A program made the translations under genes and the position numbers. A stretch of 64,000 bases of DNA from Puffinus mauretanicus (Eukaryota > Chordata > Aves > Procellariiformes > Procellariidae): assembly GCA_023333565.1 (NCBI GenBank), contig JAJKFH010001315.1, forward strand, positions 2,580,501-2,644,500, written 5' to 3'. How positions within the stretch are numbered: position 1 is the stretch's first letter; each line of letters begins with the position of its first letter. This document shows, piece by piece, positions 24,461 to 37,641 of this stretch. Under the pieces are notes generated by a model. It had not been told where the DNA came from, ran no database searches, and was given only the letters and a program-made list of their open reading frames with translations.

Positions 24461-25670
24461 GACTGCTGTATATTATGATTGGCTCAGGCATTTGAACCAG
24501 CATACAATGAATACAGTTGTAATTTTTGCAGTCACAGGGCAATGAATGTTCCATGTTATTTTGCTTGTTGCCTATATGTAGAGAGCAATTTACGTGGAGA
24601 ACATTACTGTATCTGTCATGTTCCATCTAAAAGCACTGATGCAGAACTGCTTGGAGACAGCAGCACTGTAGTATTGATGCTCATGGCAGAAGAGATTTAG
24701 ATACCATGAAAAGCTAATGGTGTTAACTAAAGAATTCTTCAATTCACATCAGCAGAAAGGGAACATTTAAAGGAGGATTAGTTTAAGAATAAATGACAAA
24801 AATTCAACACACTGAAACTGTGCAAAATGCATATTGTAGCAATTATGGAGACTTTTTGATACAGTACTGACGAGCCAAATTATGGCTGTGCTGTATATTA
24901 CTGTTCAGCATAGACAACAGCCTTTACATGGGATGACTTCTTATTTTAAGGACTGCTGTAAAATTACCTTTGTGCTTTAAACAAACATTCTGCAACTGTG
25001 CACGGGAATATGCACCTGGAAAAACTCCCAGTTCCTTTTTTAGCCTACACACTTCTCATTCATGCCTAAAGTTTCTCTCCCGCCTGTGGATTAATCTTCT
25101 CAATTTCTCCTCTGAGATGGGCAACAGGGGTAAAGCAGAATTAATTTTGCCTCTCTTCTTTGGGCTAGGGAGAAATGACAGCAACAAGGAATGACAGTTC
25201 TGCAATGAGACTGGTAGAGACTATACGGGATCTGGGCAAGAAGTTATGTTAATTCTGTGCTGGAGGAAATGGTCTGAAGTGGTCTGTTATCAAAAGTGTT
25301 TTAAAAGCTGATAAAGAAAGGATGGAGGGAATTTTCTACTCTATCCTGCACTGGCAGGAAACCTGACCTTGGGCAGTGCGGACCAGTTAGGAGTGAACTG
25401 CCAAGTTCACAAAGCATACACAGGGCTGGACCTGTTGTCGTATCACAGTGACCTGCATTCTCCCATCACGTCAGTCCCAGGAAGGAAAGTAGTTTTGACT
25501 CTGTGTTGAGTAAGACCGTCATCAATTCACAAATAAGTACTGCCTAAGAAAACAGGGTTAATTAAGGACTCGGAACTTAAATATCCTGTTTCTTAACAAA
25601 GTCAACTTAAGATGGTATTCCCGCTCTCCTTTTCTTTGAAAGGATAATGAAATTTTACATGTATTTATTA

Positions 25671-25712
25671 TAATATATATATGTATGTATGTACACATGA
25701 ATGTATATATAA
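25671..25712. repeat. TA/TG microsatellite
   Basis: TAATATATATATGTATGTATGT followed by a degenerate ACACATGAATGTATATATAA, a simple alternating repeat. Confidence 0.85.
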
Positions 25713-26304
25713 AGTTAGCCAAGCTTCAGAATATCAGAATGAACAGAGTAAGAAAATAAAGAGCATTAACTCTTACCATGAGACAGGTCTAGGTCTCTAG
25801 GTCCTACATTTGAAATACTGACGTGGATGTTTTCTCCCAGCTATATCAACTAGTTCCCATTAAAGCAAAGATATTCTCTTTCAAATATCATCATGGGGTT
25901 ACATATGTGTCTTCTACTCACTTATAACTCAAATTTGCTCAGTTTACAAGTGAAAAACATGGCTGCTTCTATGATTTGACAGCAGCAAATATCAACTTGG
26001 GACTCCAAAAACCAATCTACATTTTAAAATTTTTTTCTTCAGTTGTAATAGTGTTCCTTCAAATTCCTCTGTTCTTTTTGTGAGATCTATCTTTAAGACA
26101 GTCAACAATGACTCAGATGCTGTACTAGGACCAATTTTTTTATATATACAGTATAATTATCAGCCTATTACTTCATATACTATATGGTGAGTAACAATAT
26201 ACTTACACAAATAAATTAGATCTATTTTAGGTAGTTCCTATGTTGCAATTACTATCTTAAGCATTAGCACATAAGATTAACTGCCTACTGTTTATTCCTA
26301 GTTT

Positions 26305-26344
26305 TTCTTCTACAGTTCCTGTACTTCTTCTAGAGTTCCTAGTA
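26305..26344. repeat. Degenerate tandem duplication, 20-bp unit
   Basis: Two adjacent 20-base units, TTCTTCTACAGTTCCTGTAC and TTCTTCTAGAGTTCCTAGTA, differ at only a few positions. It is a small, diverged tandem duplication. Confidence 0.7.
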
Positions 26345-29300
26345 AGACTCCTAAAAATTATCTATTTATGTCCAAAATTTTCTTTTACTCTTGTTCTCAT
26401 TATGTGATAAAATTGCAGCATCTTTGGAGAGACACTACATTCGTTTTTCATGTCTGTATAAGACCTAATACAAAGGAACTATGATCTTTGTTTGAAGCAT
26501 ATAAACAACAAGGCAATGGAAAAGAAATGTGAGTATATCAAAAGGATTTTATACTTTTGGCAAAAAAAAGAAGATGGAGGAAAATAACATTCAAATGTGC
26601 TGTGCTGCAGTTGCTTCAAGTAATTAGATGATTCCGTGCATGACGCCTTTGAATAAAAACAAACAGGAATTTTTTGTATCATCTGTCTGACTTTTGTGAC
26701 AAATTACCTCCTTGCAAACATTTTTGAGTATTTATTTGGGATGCTCTATGTTGATTAATATTTTTCATTCCATTTGTGTAAAAATCTCAATTAATATTTC
26801 ATACTTTCTTCTGATTCTTTACTTCTTTGAACTTTTTTTTAGATATTTGCCTATTCTCTTATGTGTCTTATCAAATAATCGCATTCCACTTCAGCAGAAA
26901 ACCATGTTTAACCCAATTATATTTCCCGTAAAAATACTACTTTCTGAACATTAAACATGCAGGTAGTTTTAACCACAAAACGCCACCAATGATTGCAGTC
27001 TGCTACTCCCAACTACAATAAGATGAAAAAATTTCAAGGAGAGTCAGTATTAAGAAGAAAGGCACTCAGGAGGGTGTAAAAGGCACCCACCAGGGGTTGA
27101 CTATGTAGTACCTTAAGTACTATAGTTGAGTAGGGAGCATTTAAATCTATTTTCTTTTGACCTATAAAGACTTCTAAGTGAAGAAAAAACTTTGCAACAG
27201 GTACAATCTTTATACATTATTTTTCTGATGCACCAAGTCTTTCCAGAGGACATCAGGGCAAATGTTTCAAGTTAATGGAGGGCATACTGTGGTGATTTGT
27301 ATCATCTGTCACACGCTGAGGACAAGTAGCCATGGGATAACATTTCCTAGAACCTACTGTAGTTAGGCAAAAATATTCCATTTAGCTCTTTTGAAATCCA
27401 TCACAAAGATGCACAGCAGAATGTATAAATAGCCAGGCTAATAGACAGGCTGGCATAGAAACATCTGTACAGAAGACTGTTCCATTTAATAGTAATTTGT
27501 CAAGGTAATTGTGTCAAATGCTGTATAACCACAGATTAAGTCAATATTAATAAGACTTCAATCTTTGTTATCAGAGTATTAGTAGAGTGCCCTTAGACCT
27601 TTATTGCTTTTATTTCTGAGGCAGAAGAGAACATTTGTGTTTTGTCCTGTCCTATTTTAGCATTCTCCTTGAAATTAATATGATAAAACTATCAAATATT
27701 GTGCTCAGAATTCTTCAAAAGAAAAATGATACTATTCACGATAACATAAAGAAAACATATTGAAAAACAAAAAACCCATCAACTAAAAAGCACATCCAAC
27801 TAAAGAAAACTTTCCAGTTTTATTTATTAACCTTTGAAAGCAGTTTTAGGAAATATTAGAGATATGCCTGGAACTTTTAACTAGTAAAATCCTAGGAAGA
27901 ATTGTTCATAGGTGCAGTAATAGTGCTGCACAAGAAGAAGCGGCAACTGTTCACTGTGATTCTTACCAGGGAGAAACCCTGTACCCAGCTACAAAGATCT
28001 CCAGAGCTCGGTATCGTTTGCCAGGAGCGAAACAGCACACCTTACTTCAACCTGGTATGAGTCTAGCCAGTATGACATGACTTGTCCCCTGAACTTCTGC
28101 AGTTAAGCATTTTACTGTATCAGTGATTTGAGTTGATAGCAAGATGCAAATCTTTCAGTGCTTCACCTTAAATGGGACCAGAAACAATGAAACCTGTGAA
28201 TCTTTGTAAATATTTGCTTGCACTTAACCTGATTTTTCAATGTATAATTAAAATTTTAGGGCTTCAAGTTTTGTTATAAACATTTCTTACAGCCTAAACT
28301 GGAAAGTAAAACACATCTAATAATAAAATCTGATTTTTGCAGTGAAAAACCCTACATCCTTCCAAAACTGAATTACTCAAAAAGCTAGTATCAGGTCATT
28401 AACAGCACATTTTAAGTAAATCATGAACTTTTGCAGTGCATGTACTGATGCTCAAACTTTGTGCTTGTTGTGTGCACTTATTAGATTTGAAATTTAATGC
28501 CTTATAGCACAAAAAGTATGGGGAGGTTTTTGTAAACATGAAAGAGCTATGTCTGTTTCTATGACGGCTGGATGATTCTAGGAATCTTGGTTTTTTTCCT
28601 TCCATTCCATAACTTCCTTTTTGTCTCAGCAAGTGAGACTAGAAGCAGATGCAGCAGAGCAGCTAGGAGAAAGGAGGGATGTAGGACAATAAAGGAAGAT
28701 ACTAAAAAATTACTACACTGGGCAAAATTAGGTTGGTCAGATGATATCGTCCCATACTGACTACTAGAAATTGAGCTAATAGAGCTCACTGTGTTTGCTT
28801 GGTACTAACTGCCATTCTGGGTAAGACAGTGCTGCAATGCATTTTCCAGCAGTCATCAGGGTGGCAGAATTAAATTGGACAGAGTATAGGAACACAACTT
28901 GTAGGAAACAGCCCTGCCAGGGAAATGGATGTCAAAGACAAAGAAACAGCTTCCAAGACTATCATGTAAATGGTGTCTTGCATTTTTCTAGTCAAATGAT
29001 TATGAATAAGCAGTACATCCTTTCTGGAGAAGTTTTCGGTGCATGTATTTAAAAGCTTCACTGAACTGTTTCTGCATCTGCAGATAAATCATGCTGACAT
29101 ATTTATCATATTTTTCTGCTTTTGTTACATTTATCCAAATGTATCATCAGATATAGGTGATTAAGGCATCTCTTAATAATTATTCATTCTGACAGACAAC
29201 ACAAAAGCTCTCACAAACATTCATGACAAAACAATGCTGACCAGTGCCAACTTTTCACTTCATGGCTTCTGGGCATTCTGTAGCAGGACATTCAAAGCAG

Positions 29301-32300
29301 TACTTAGTCACAAAAAAAAATTAGTGTAAGTGGCACTTTGGTAACTCAAACAAAAGTAGTTAATTTATGTATATAAACATTACACTGACTTCAGCAGAGA
29401 CATTACTCTGACTTTCTGTCACTGAACTATGACCTAATGGATAGGCTTAACCTATGTTCTTCATCACACATACACAAAGCACTATCACCACCTTCAGCTG
29501 CGCAAGACAGAAAAACAAGCTGTAGAATTACAGCAGAAAATCCAAGGCACAGTGTGGTTGTTGAGCCATATCTGGGTAGCGTAAGTCTGGCTTGCGAAGC
29601 GTTGCTGTCACTCTGAGACCCCTGCACTGTTTCAGCTTGACATCTGATGAGTCTATCACTCAACACCACACCATAAACAGCTCCCCGTCACGCTCTACAA
29701 AAGGCTGTCCCTAAAACAAACGGAAACTAAAGCTAACTCTGGAATCAGATGAACCTGAAGAGCCCAGCTCAAGAGCACAAACAAGCGGAACAATATGAAT
29801 TGCCAGATTTTTTGAATAATAGTAAAATTGAAACTGCCTTGGGTACATCCAAGCACAGCTGCAATAGCTAACTTATTAATGTCTTTTCATTGGCAGCTAC
29901 ATCTAAACAATCTGCCAAAGAAACTTTAACAGCTTCTCTTGTCATAAATGATTCAGCTGAAAGATATAGGACCTTGTAAGCCAGGTGGTGAGATGTAAAA
30001 GAGGCTAGATCCTGCACGGGATACTATTTGGTTTTTTTCGGGCTATACAGAGAAGCGCATATCATTGGTTGACATAAATAACTCCTAAGGGCCTTGAAGG
30101 CACGTATATTAAAATTAGGAAAGCTATTTGTTTCAAACCTACTTGCAAAACTTTTGTTAAGAAATTCCCCAAAGGATTAAAAGTATCACACAAATTCACT
30201 GAATATGAGTGAAATGAATATTTTAATTAGGTGTGTTGTTAGGCATGTATGGAAAAGATTCTTTCCGATGTCCAAGAAGAACTTTGAAAACACTGTAAAA
30301 TGCACTATTAAAATTATAATCCTGTCCTGCTTTCAGCACACAGGTCCAAATAAAGGAGTCAAAGAAGGTTTCTGGCTTTTTCTGCAGTTAATTTCACCAA
30401 AATGACAATGAGACACAGAAAGGTATAAATGAAGTAACAGCATCACCACTATTGTAATACATTACTGCACCTAAACTCTTAACCAGTTACAACACCAAAA
30501 TGAGAATAATTTGTTCCTGATTACAATTTTACTTACTATGGCAATGCCTAAGGTCTACTACAGACTAAGTGGTAATCCCAAAAGCTAGGCTCTACTAACA
30601 GAGAGAAGCAAAAAGCCTGTCAAAAAGCCTACAGTCTCAATAGCTAAGACCAACTTATGGTTGAGGAAAAGGATACAACACAGCAGAATGCAAGTCTTAT
30701 GGCAAACGCCATGCCTAATACCAAGGTGGAAGAGGTTTTTGTTTGAATTTGCTTTTCATATTTGAGGTTCCTGTGTTTATGTAGGCACAACAAGAGCTAA
30801 AGGAAGAGAGACACTTGAGAAGAAAAGGTGCACGTATAAAAAGACTCAGTGAAAAACACTCTATCTTCTCTTTCTGATGTTATACTATATTCGGACCAAT
30901 ATAATATATTCAGTTTTAAACTAGCATTTGAAAAGATCTTCAGCCTTGGTAGCAGCCTATAGCAGCAGTAGGAAAGTACTGTGTTCAGTAGCTAATTTAA
31001 ACTGCATGCTGAAAAGATAATACATATAAAATAAAAGTAGAGAAGAGGCAAATGGTATTAAGGAGAAAAAAATATCACCTAAGTTTCTTTAAAATACCCG
31101 TTTTGATGCCATACTCACTCTGGCCTGCCATACTCAGTCCTGACTTACTGCTTTTTCTGTCTTTGTTGAAACTTGTAACATAACCTTTCCAAGTCCATAG
31201 AACATACTAATTTTCCCCTTGGGTACTTTCAATTTGCATTAAGTGAAACAATGCTTACGTTGCTTTCTCTGATGCCTAAATGTGAGTACTGTAACATATA
31301 TGAATGGCCATGGAATTTAAAACAAACCAACAGTCTGATCTGAAAGATTTCTTGAGCAGAAATATAAACATGACAATGACCAAATGGGGAACAATAGCCT
31401 TGTAAGTGTGGAGATGAGCCAATTAATTCACGCGCAGCTTCGAGGAATGGAGCATTCAGCTCAGCGCATTGAAGAAAGCATTTAAACTCTAGCTCTGCTG
31501 ATCACCACAGCCAGACAGTACAACGATGGTGCCAGTAGGTTTCCCCATTTTAGCATGTTAGCTCTACTATCAGCCTTCGCTCCTAAGAGGAGGGAAAGGA
31601 ATAGCATAGGAGACTCTCGGATGCTATTGTTTAAAAATACTGTATGTGATTTGCAGGACATCCAAACAGGACACTATTTTGCAGTGCCCAACAATGACTC
31701 TCTTGGGCCCTCCTTCTTGCCTTTTTTGCTTAGTATCAATGGTATCTGACATTATTTTTGAAAGATTTATGCTGCAAATCTTTTCATGCCTGTTGTGGGT
31801 CCTCCCATACCAATCTGGCCATCATTTCTGCAACTTCCACATTCATCCTGGCACATCAGATAACTCAAGATAAGTTACTGGCCAGTCCTTCTTCCTTGCT
31901 GGGTAAGTAACATCGAGTTCATGACAGAAGTAAAGTAGCTCCGAAGAAACTAGTCCAGATTTGCTGTCATCTTTTTATTCTTCTCTAAATGAACACAACC
32001 CTCACTGTCAAAGGACTGAAAAGGACAATTATAAAAACAGTAAATAAGTCACAGACAATGTGACTTTTAAAAACAAGGTTCTAAAAAATTCTAAGGTATA
32101 GGAAGAAGTGAGGGTCAACATGGCTACCCAACTTTGCTTTCCTATTCTTAGTGTAATGCAAAATAGAACAGAAATAAGGGGTTTCATCATGGTTTGGTAA
32201 CATTTTACTCATACATTTAGTATGTATACTGGTGACAATAATATCTATAAGTAAATGGAAGATCAGGTTATTGCTTTATAACTGAGCTAGAAGAAAAGTG

Positions 32301-33776
32301 GCACTATGGAATTTTTTCTTTCTCCCGTTTTTCCCCTGTATCACAAGCCTATGACCATTAAACTTCCTCATTCTGAGTGACAATCACCCATGTTTTGGAC
32401 TCTCTGGGGCATGTTGCCAGAGTGCATTAGAGTCTATCCACGGGCTTGGAAGCAACATGGTGTGGGTTCTCTGTGGCTGCATTCACCCTGTAGTGCAAAG
32501 AAGCTCTACAGTGTACCATGTCGGAGGCGAAGCACACTGCCCACATACTTATTCTTCTTCCTCCAGAGGGGACCAAACGACTGCAGAAACGGTGCTCCCC
32601 TGGGTCCCTTTTTCAAACACTGCCCTCATTCAGGAAAAGATGCACAAGGGAGTATTGGAAAACACTGGCAGTTCTATAGATCAGAAAGAATCAGAGCAGC
32701 CATTTATGTATTTTATCCATTTCCCACAAATTCTTTTATAGTTTCAAGTCTTTTCATCTTAAAGCAAATACACACAAGACAGTAAAGATAAGTTTGCCTT
32801 GGCTAAGTTTTTACCAAGGTCTTAAGATACTATGTTAATAAAATGCATGGTTTGTTTTCCAATGGTATATGCAGGGCAAGAACACATTTTATAATACATC
32901 ACAGACATCTTAAATCAATGTGACACATTTAAGTTAATTCAGTTCCTTCTATCAGCACAGTATCACCAGCTCTATGTTGCTCTTATTAGCCATTTCCCTA
33001 TTTCCCGCTTTTGATCCCCAGGGAAAAATTAACAAACCAGTTTGTTTAAACTCTTCTTGAAATATTAGCTCTCCTGTTAACCCAATTGACTCTGAAAACT
33101 CATTTGGAAAATAGAAAACATAGCATACATCTGGATGACTATACACTATTGTAACATACGCATATTAGCTACTCCTTCTGTATTGCTTAAGGGACCAAGA
33201 GGACATTTATCTTTTATGGAAAGTTCTACCTAGCATAAGAAGTAGCAAAAAATAAATACACCGAACATCATGTAATTCCCAAGGCAAACATTAATCAGTT
33301 ATGAGAAATATTATGATACAGGTATTTCGGCTTTCTTTTCCTTGCGGGACTCATAAGGTAAATAATCTAAGCCATTGAATTGATTATGGAAAACATTAAA
33401 CTTATGATGTCAAGATATTTATGATTTGTGCAGCCAGATATTAATTTTCCAATACTTTTAACTCATGTGATTAGCTTTTTGCTATCTACACAGAGATTGA
33501 AATGATGGTACCTTTTAAAACTGGAACTTAGCACTTCAGTGAGTAATGTAAAAACGGTATTTTACTGAGGGTTGCGCCAGGAACGTAACTTTTCCACTGA
33601 GCTATGAGGCACCATTTTTCTTAGTTTATGTAAACATTTTAAACATTTTTCTACATAGAGAACATTCCAAAGAGAACATCCATTGATACTGTAGGCATCC
33701 AAATATAAATTACTTTTATCCTAACTATGTACTGAAAATTTCAGTCAGGAAATTCCACTGATGCCAACTAAAGCTT

Positions 33777-33789
33777 CCCCCCCCCCCCC
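33777..33789. repeat. Poly-C run (13 C)
   Basis: Thirteen consecutive C. Its length may be polymorphic or poorly determined in an assembly. Confidence 0.9.
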
Positions 33790-34677
33790 GATGACATTTT
33801 TACAGATTTTGACTTATACTTCTTTTCCCATATATTTTTGTGCTTTTTCCCAAGGGAAACATTTGTTTATATTTTAAAAAAAATCAATATTTAGAAAGTT
33901 TTAGTCTGAAATATTTAAGCATATGCTACCATGTAAAACTTTTTTCAGTAACCTTGAAAACTTTCCACACACATATATTAATCAGCATCAAAATTTTCCA
34001 GTGTAACACAAGATACACGAATCTAAATAGTAAGAGTTTCAAATAGCATTCAATGAAAAGCAGCTGTCCTTAAATGAGATCTATATAAATACAGTAATTA
34101 ATTTAATATTTTGATTCTTGCTATATGCCATAAAATATTGAAGGCATAATAAAGTTAGGCACAACTGAAAGATACACACAGAGGGGAAAACTTCATTTTC
34201 AAAAAATAGCAGCCTTTTTTCTAGATTACATCCTCACATAATGAAAAGTTCTGAAACATTAAATGTTTAATTTGGTTTTGCTCCAAACTAGAAAAAAAAT
34301 GTTTAAATGTTTTGTAATGCAAAATAGACATCTCTAGCTTTTATTCACTCCACTCATTAACTTTTGTTAAATCAGTGCTATTCATTATGGGTGAGTTTCT
34401 TTGTGAAATAGAAGATAAAACTAAAAAGTCCATAACTCCAATCCCCAAGTTGTTCAATTGCTCAATTTTGTGAAGAACCATTACTTTTTTTCTTTTAGTT
34501 TTGTTCTTATCTTAGTTTTAGACATCTGGCTGATTTCTGTTTTTCCAGTGGGCATTTTCTTTAATATTTGGGATTTACAACACTATTTTAGTCATAGAAA
34601 TCAGACTTCACCGATCATCCAAGTGCCAAAATTAGGTGCGATTGATTCCTATTCAAACATCGCATCTTAATTCCTAG

Positions 34678-34951
34678 CTAATTTTGAAGAAAACTTCTTT
34701 TTGTTTTTTGTTCCTGGACACCATTTCTTACTTCCACCCTCTTTCCCTGCACTATCTGAAATAACCATTCTTCCCCCTCTAAGAGGACGTTTTGATAATC
34801 ATCCACTTCAACAGCTGACTCACTTGTAGTGTCCTGCACAGGTACATCTTCCTTTATAAAACACTTTCCACCTATCACTCTCCCAAATTTGATCCAACCT
34901 GCATACGATTTTGTCCCAAGCTCACCATTACATGAAAACTCTATTTGAAAT
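34678..34951 (-). other. Candidate terminal coding exon, unrecognised protein
   Basis: Read on the minus strand, CTTTATGTTTATTTTACAG forms a good acceptor ending at 34952. From 34951 an open frame runs about 90 codons to a TAG at 34680-34678. The peptide looks protein-like, with alternating hydrophobic and charged residues, segments such as SYAGWIKFGRVIGGKCFIKE and LEGEEWLFQIVQGKRVEV, and a basic tail QEQKTKRSFLQN. An ATTAAA poly(A)-type signal follows on the same strand at 34565-34560. In a gene this would be a last exon entered in phase 2, but I do not recognise the family and could not find the exon before it. A chance frame of this length is expected several times in a window this size. 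The plus-strand CR1 begins only about 24 bases upstream of the acceptor, so it would lie antisense in the intron. Confidence 0.27.
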
Positions 34952-34975
34952 CTGTAAAATAAACATAAAGTACAG

Positions 34976-36628
34976 CCAGAGGGCCCCAAGAAAGCTGGTT
35001 AATACTCAAGGATCACCTCCTCCAAGCTCAGGAGCAGTGCATCCCAACAAAGAGGAAGCCAGGCAAAAACACCAGGAGGCCTGCTTGGATGAACAAGGAG
35101 CTCCTGGACAAGCTCAAACACAAAAAGGAAGCCTACAGAGGGTGAAAGCAAGGACAGGTAGCCCGGGAGGAATACAGAGAAATTGTCCGAGCGGCCAGGC
35201 ATGAGGTTAAGAAAGCTAAAGCCCTGATAGAATTAAATCTGGCCAGGGATGTCAAGGGCAACAAGAAAAGCTTCTATAGGCACATCAGGGATAAAAGGAA
35301 GACTAGGGAAAATGTGGGCCCTCTCCGGAATGAAACGGGAGACCTGGTTACCTGGGATATGGAGAGGGCGGAGGTACTCAAAGACTTTTTTGCCTCAGTC
35401 TTCACCAGCAAGTGCTCAAGGCTCACCGCCCAAGCTGCAGAAGGGAAAGGCAGGGACTGGGAGAATGAAGGGCCGCCCACTGTAGGAGAAGAACAGGTTC
35501 GAGACCATCTAAGGAACCTGAAGGTGCACAAGTCCATGGGACCTGATGAAATCCATCCGTGGGTCCTGAGGGAACGGGCGGATGAAGTTGCAAAGCCATT
35601 ATCCATCATATTTGAGAAGTCGTGGCAGTCCAGTGAAGTTCCCACTGACTGGAAAAGGGGAAACATAACCCCCATTTTTGAAAAGGGAAGAAAGGAAGAC
35701 CCGGGGAACTACAGGCCAGTCAGTCTCAGCTCTGTGCCTGGGAAGATCATGGAACAGATCCTCCTGGAAGCTATGCTAAGGCACATGGAGGACAGGGAGG
35801 TGATTCGAGACAGCCAGCATGGCTTCACCAAGGGCAAGTCCTCCCTGACCAACCTAGTGGCCTTCTACGGTGGAGTGATTACATCAGTAGTCACTACATC
35901 AGACAGGCTGGGGGTTGAAGGGATTGAGAGCAGCCCTGCTGAGAAGGACTTGGGGGTACTGGTGGATGAAAAGCTGGACATGAGCAGACAATGTGCGCTC
36001 GCAGCCCAGAAGGCCAACCGTATGCTGGGCTGCATCAAAAGCAGCGTGGCCAGCAGGTCGAGGGAGGTGATTCTGCCCCTCTCCTCTGCTCTGGTGAGAC
36101 CTCATCTGCAGTCCTGCGTCCAGCTCTGGAGCCCTCAGCACAGGAAAGACATGGACCTGTTGGAGCAGGTCCAGAGGAGGGACACAAAAATGATCAGGGG
36201 GATGGAACTCTTCTCCTATGAGGACAGGCTGAGAGAGTTGGGGTTATTCAGCCTGGAGAAGAGAAGGCTTCAGGGAGACCTGATTGCAGCCTTTCAGTAC
36301 TTAAAGGGGGCTTATAAGAAAGATGGGGACAGACTTTTTAGCAGGGCCTGTTGTGACAGGACAAGGGGGAATGGTTTTAAACTAAAAGAGGGTAGATTTA
36401 GACTTTAGATATAAGGAAGAAATTTTTTACAATGAGGGTGGTGAAACCCTGGCACAGGTTGCCCAGAGAGGTGGTAGATGCCGCATCCCTGGAAGCATTC
36501 AAGGTCAGGTTGGACAGGGCTCTGAGCAGCCTGATCTAGTTGAAGATGTCCCTGCTTATTGCAGGGGGGTTGGACTAGATGACCTTTAAAGGTCCCTTCC
36601 AACCCAAACGATTCTATGATTCTATGAT
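34976..36628 (+). mobile_element. 5'-truncated CR1 LINE, plus strand, internally deleted
   Basis: A chicken-repeat-1 type LINE, the dominant retrotransposon of birds, which copies itself by target-primed reverse transcription. Homology starts at about 34976 (GAGGGCCCCAAGAAAGCTGG) inside ORF2, so the 5' half with the endonuclease is missing, as is usual. It ends at 36628 with the family's typical ATTCTATGATTCTATGAT repeat. No target-site duplication is visible, which is normal for CR1. Unusually, the centre of the reverse-transcriptase domain is missing although the flanking frame is well kept. The low number of disabling changes makes it the youngest-looking LINE here. It faces the minus-strand CR1 at 37642 tail to tail. 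Confidence 0.95.
35089..36539 (+). pseudogene. CR1 ORF2 remnant lacking reverse-transcriptase core
   Basis: The frame reads from MNKELLDKLKHKKEAY, is broken by a TGA at 35143 where a Trp codon would fit, then stays open to 36408 (longest piece 364 codons from 35314). Order of parts: the linker ([10 protein letters not shown]), [10 protein letters not shown], the motif-1 region [17 protein letters not shown] (from about 35707) and the motif-2 region [19 protein letters not shown]. It then jumps in frame to [19 protein letters not shown] and the C-terminal ALVRPHL, VQRR and [11 protein letters not shown] blocks. Motifs A, B and C (YLDF, PQG and FADD boxes) are absent; by comparison with the minus-strand copy here, roughly 150 codons are gone. 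An extra T near 36404 shifts the last 45 codons, whose natural stop is at 36537-36539. It cannot encode an active enzyme. Confidence 0.92.
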
Positions 36629-37641
36629 AATAATAAGATTAAACTGCACTAAATTTAGTGAACTAAGATGTTTGGTTTTGCAACTCTAATTTTAATCTTT
36701 CATATTGATTTATAAAAAACAAGGCATTTACATTACATTCACAAACTTCTATCTTTGTTTACATGGAAATCTTCATATACAGAAGGACAAGTGCACATAG
36801 GAATGCATACCTGAAATGCATAACAACATAGATTTTGACCCTTCTCTTGCACGAATTGCAGGCAGCAACAGAAAGCAGCATATTAAAGCTTCAATTAAAA
36901 CAGTGTAGCTTTCAAAGTCAGCATGTATACTTGGAGACTGCATGTACTGTGCTTTATATGCTTACACAAAACCAAATTAACAGCAAAGATTTGAATAGTG
37001 TCAACACCTAAAATTCAACTGTGTTATTAAACTTTGAAACCGTGACCCACATTGGTCAAGGGAGGCCACAGGAAAAAGACATTGGGTGGAAGCACTTTGT
37101 TGTGGAGTGACATTTGAAGTCTGTATTTGCTACCTGTCCCACCCACAGAGTTCCAGTTTTCTGAGTGCAGATTTGCAGTATCCCTTTCTGTTGGGCTGCT
37201 GGAAGTATTTAAATCCTAATGAAAAATTATTTATAAAAATACTGAATGAACTATAAAACCCCCAAATCTTGGGCAATCACTGCCCTAAAGTTCAATATTA
37301 TTACTTTAGGCAATATTATTACCCTATAATAAAGTCTACTGTTTCATAAGTACAACTAACGTACCTGAATTCCTAGACATAAGACCTTGTGTTCAGCTGT
37401 GTTAAACATATAGTCCAAATGAACCCGCTTAGCAAGAATACTCAGACTAGTTTGTAAAACAGATTTATCTGTGCTATGATTTAATATTCCATTTCATTCA
37501 GCTGCGAACTTCACAAGGATCAAGGATTTTTTTTCCAGTCTAATGATACAAACCAAGAAATTGTAATTCACCTTTTCCCTACAGGAAACAACTTTAGACA
37601 ATGACAAATCCATTCTTGCAATTTTCAAATGTATTAGAGTG
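36629..37641. other. Unique spacer between two tail-to-tail CR1 copies
   Basis: About 1 kb of AT-rich sequence with no frame or repeat of its own. It is the loop of the large imperfect inverted arrangement formed by the flanking CR1 elements. Confidence 0.6.

Larger units (their letters stand above)
24461..34550. other. Long noncoding stretch, no gene recognised
   Basis: About 10 kb with no frame resembling a known protein. The longest, 131 codons at 32390-32785 on the plus strand, has an overlapping frame of 94 codons and no family likeness. Small features inside are listed separately (25671-25712, 26305-26344, 33777-33789). The patch at 29425-29700 has more CpG than its surroundings but no other signal. 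Confidence 0.5.

Noticed and set aside
32390..32785. 131-codon plus-strand open frame
   Set aside because: Longest frame outside the repeats, but with an overlapping 94-codon frame, no family likeness, no splice context and no promoter signal; its length is within chance for this much DNA.
33545..33620. tRNA-like words (GGGTTGCGCC, CCACTGAGCTATG)
   Set aside because: No cloverleaf can be drawn and there is no B-box GGTTCRANNCC.
35899..36221. Extra frames in both orientations inside the plus-strand CR1
   Set aside because: Shadows of the GC-richer ORF2 sequence in other frames.
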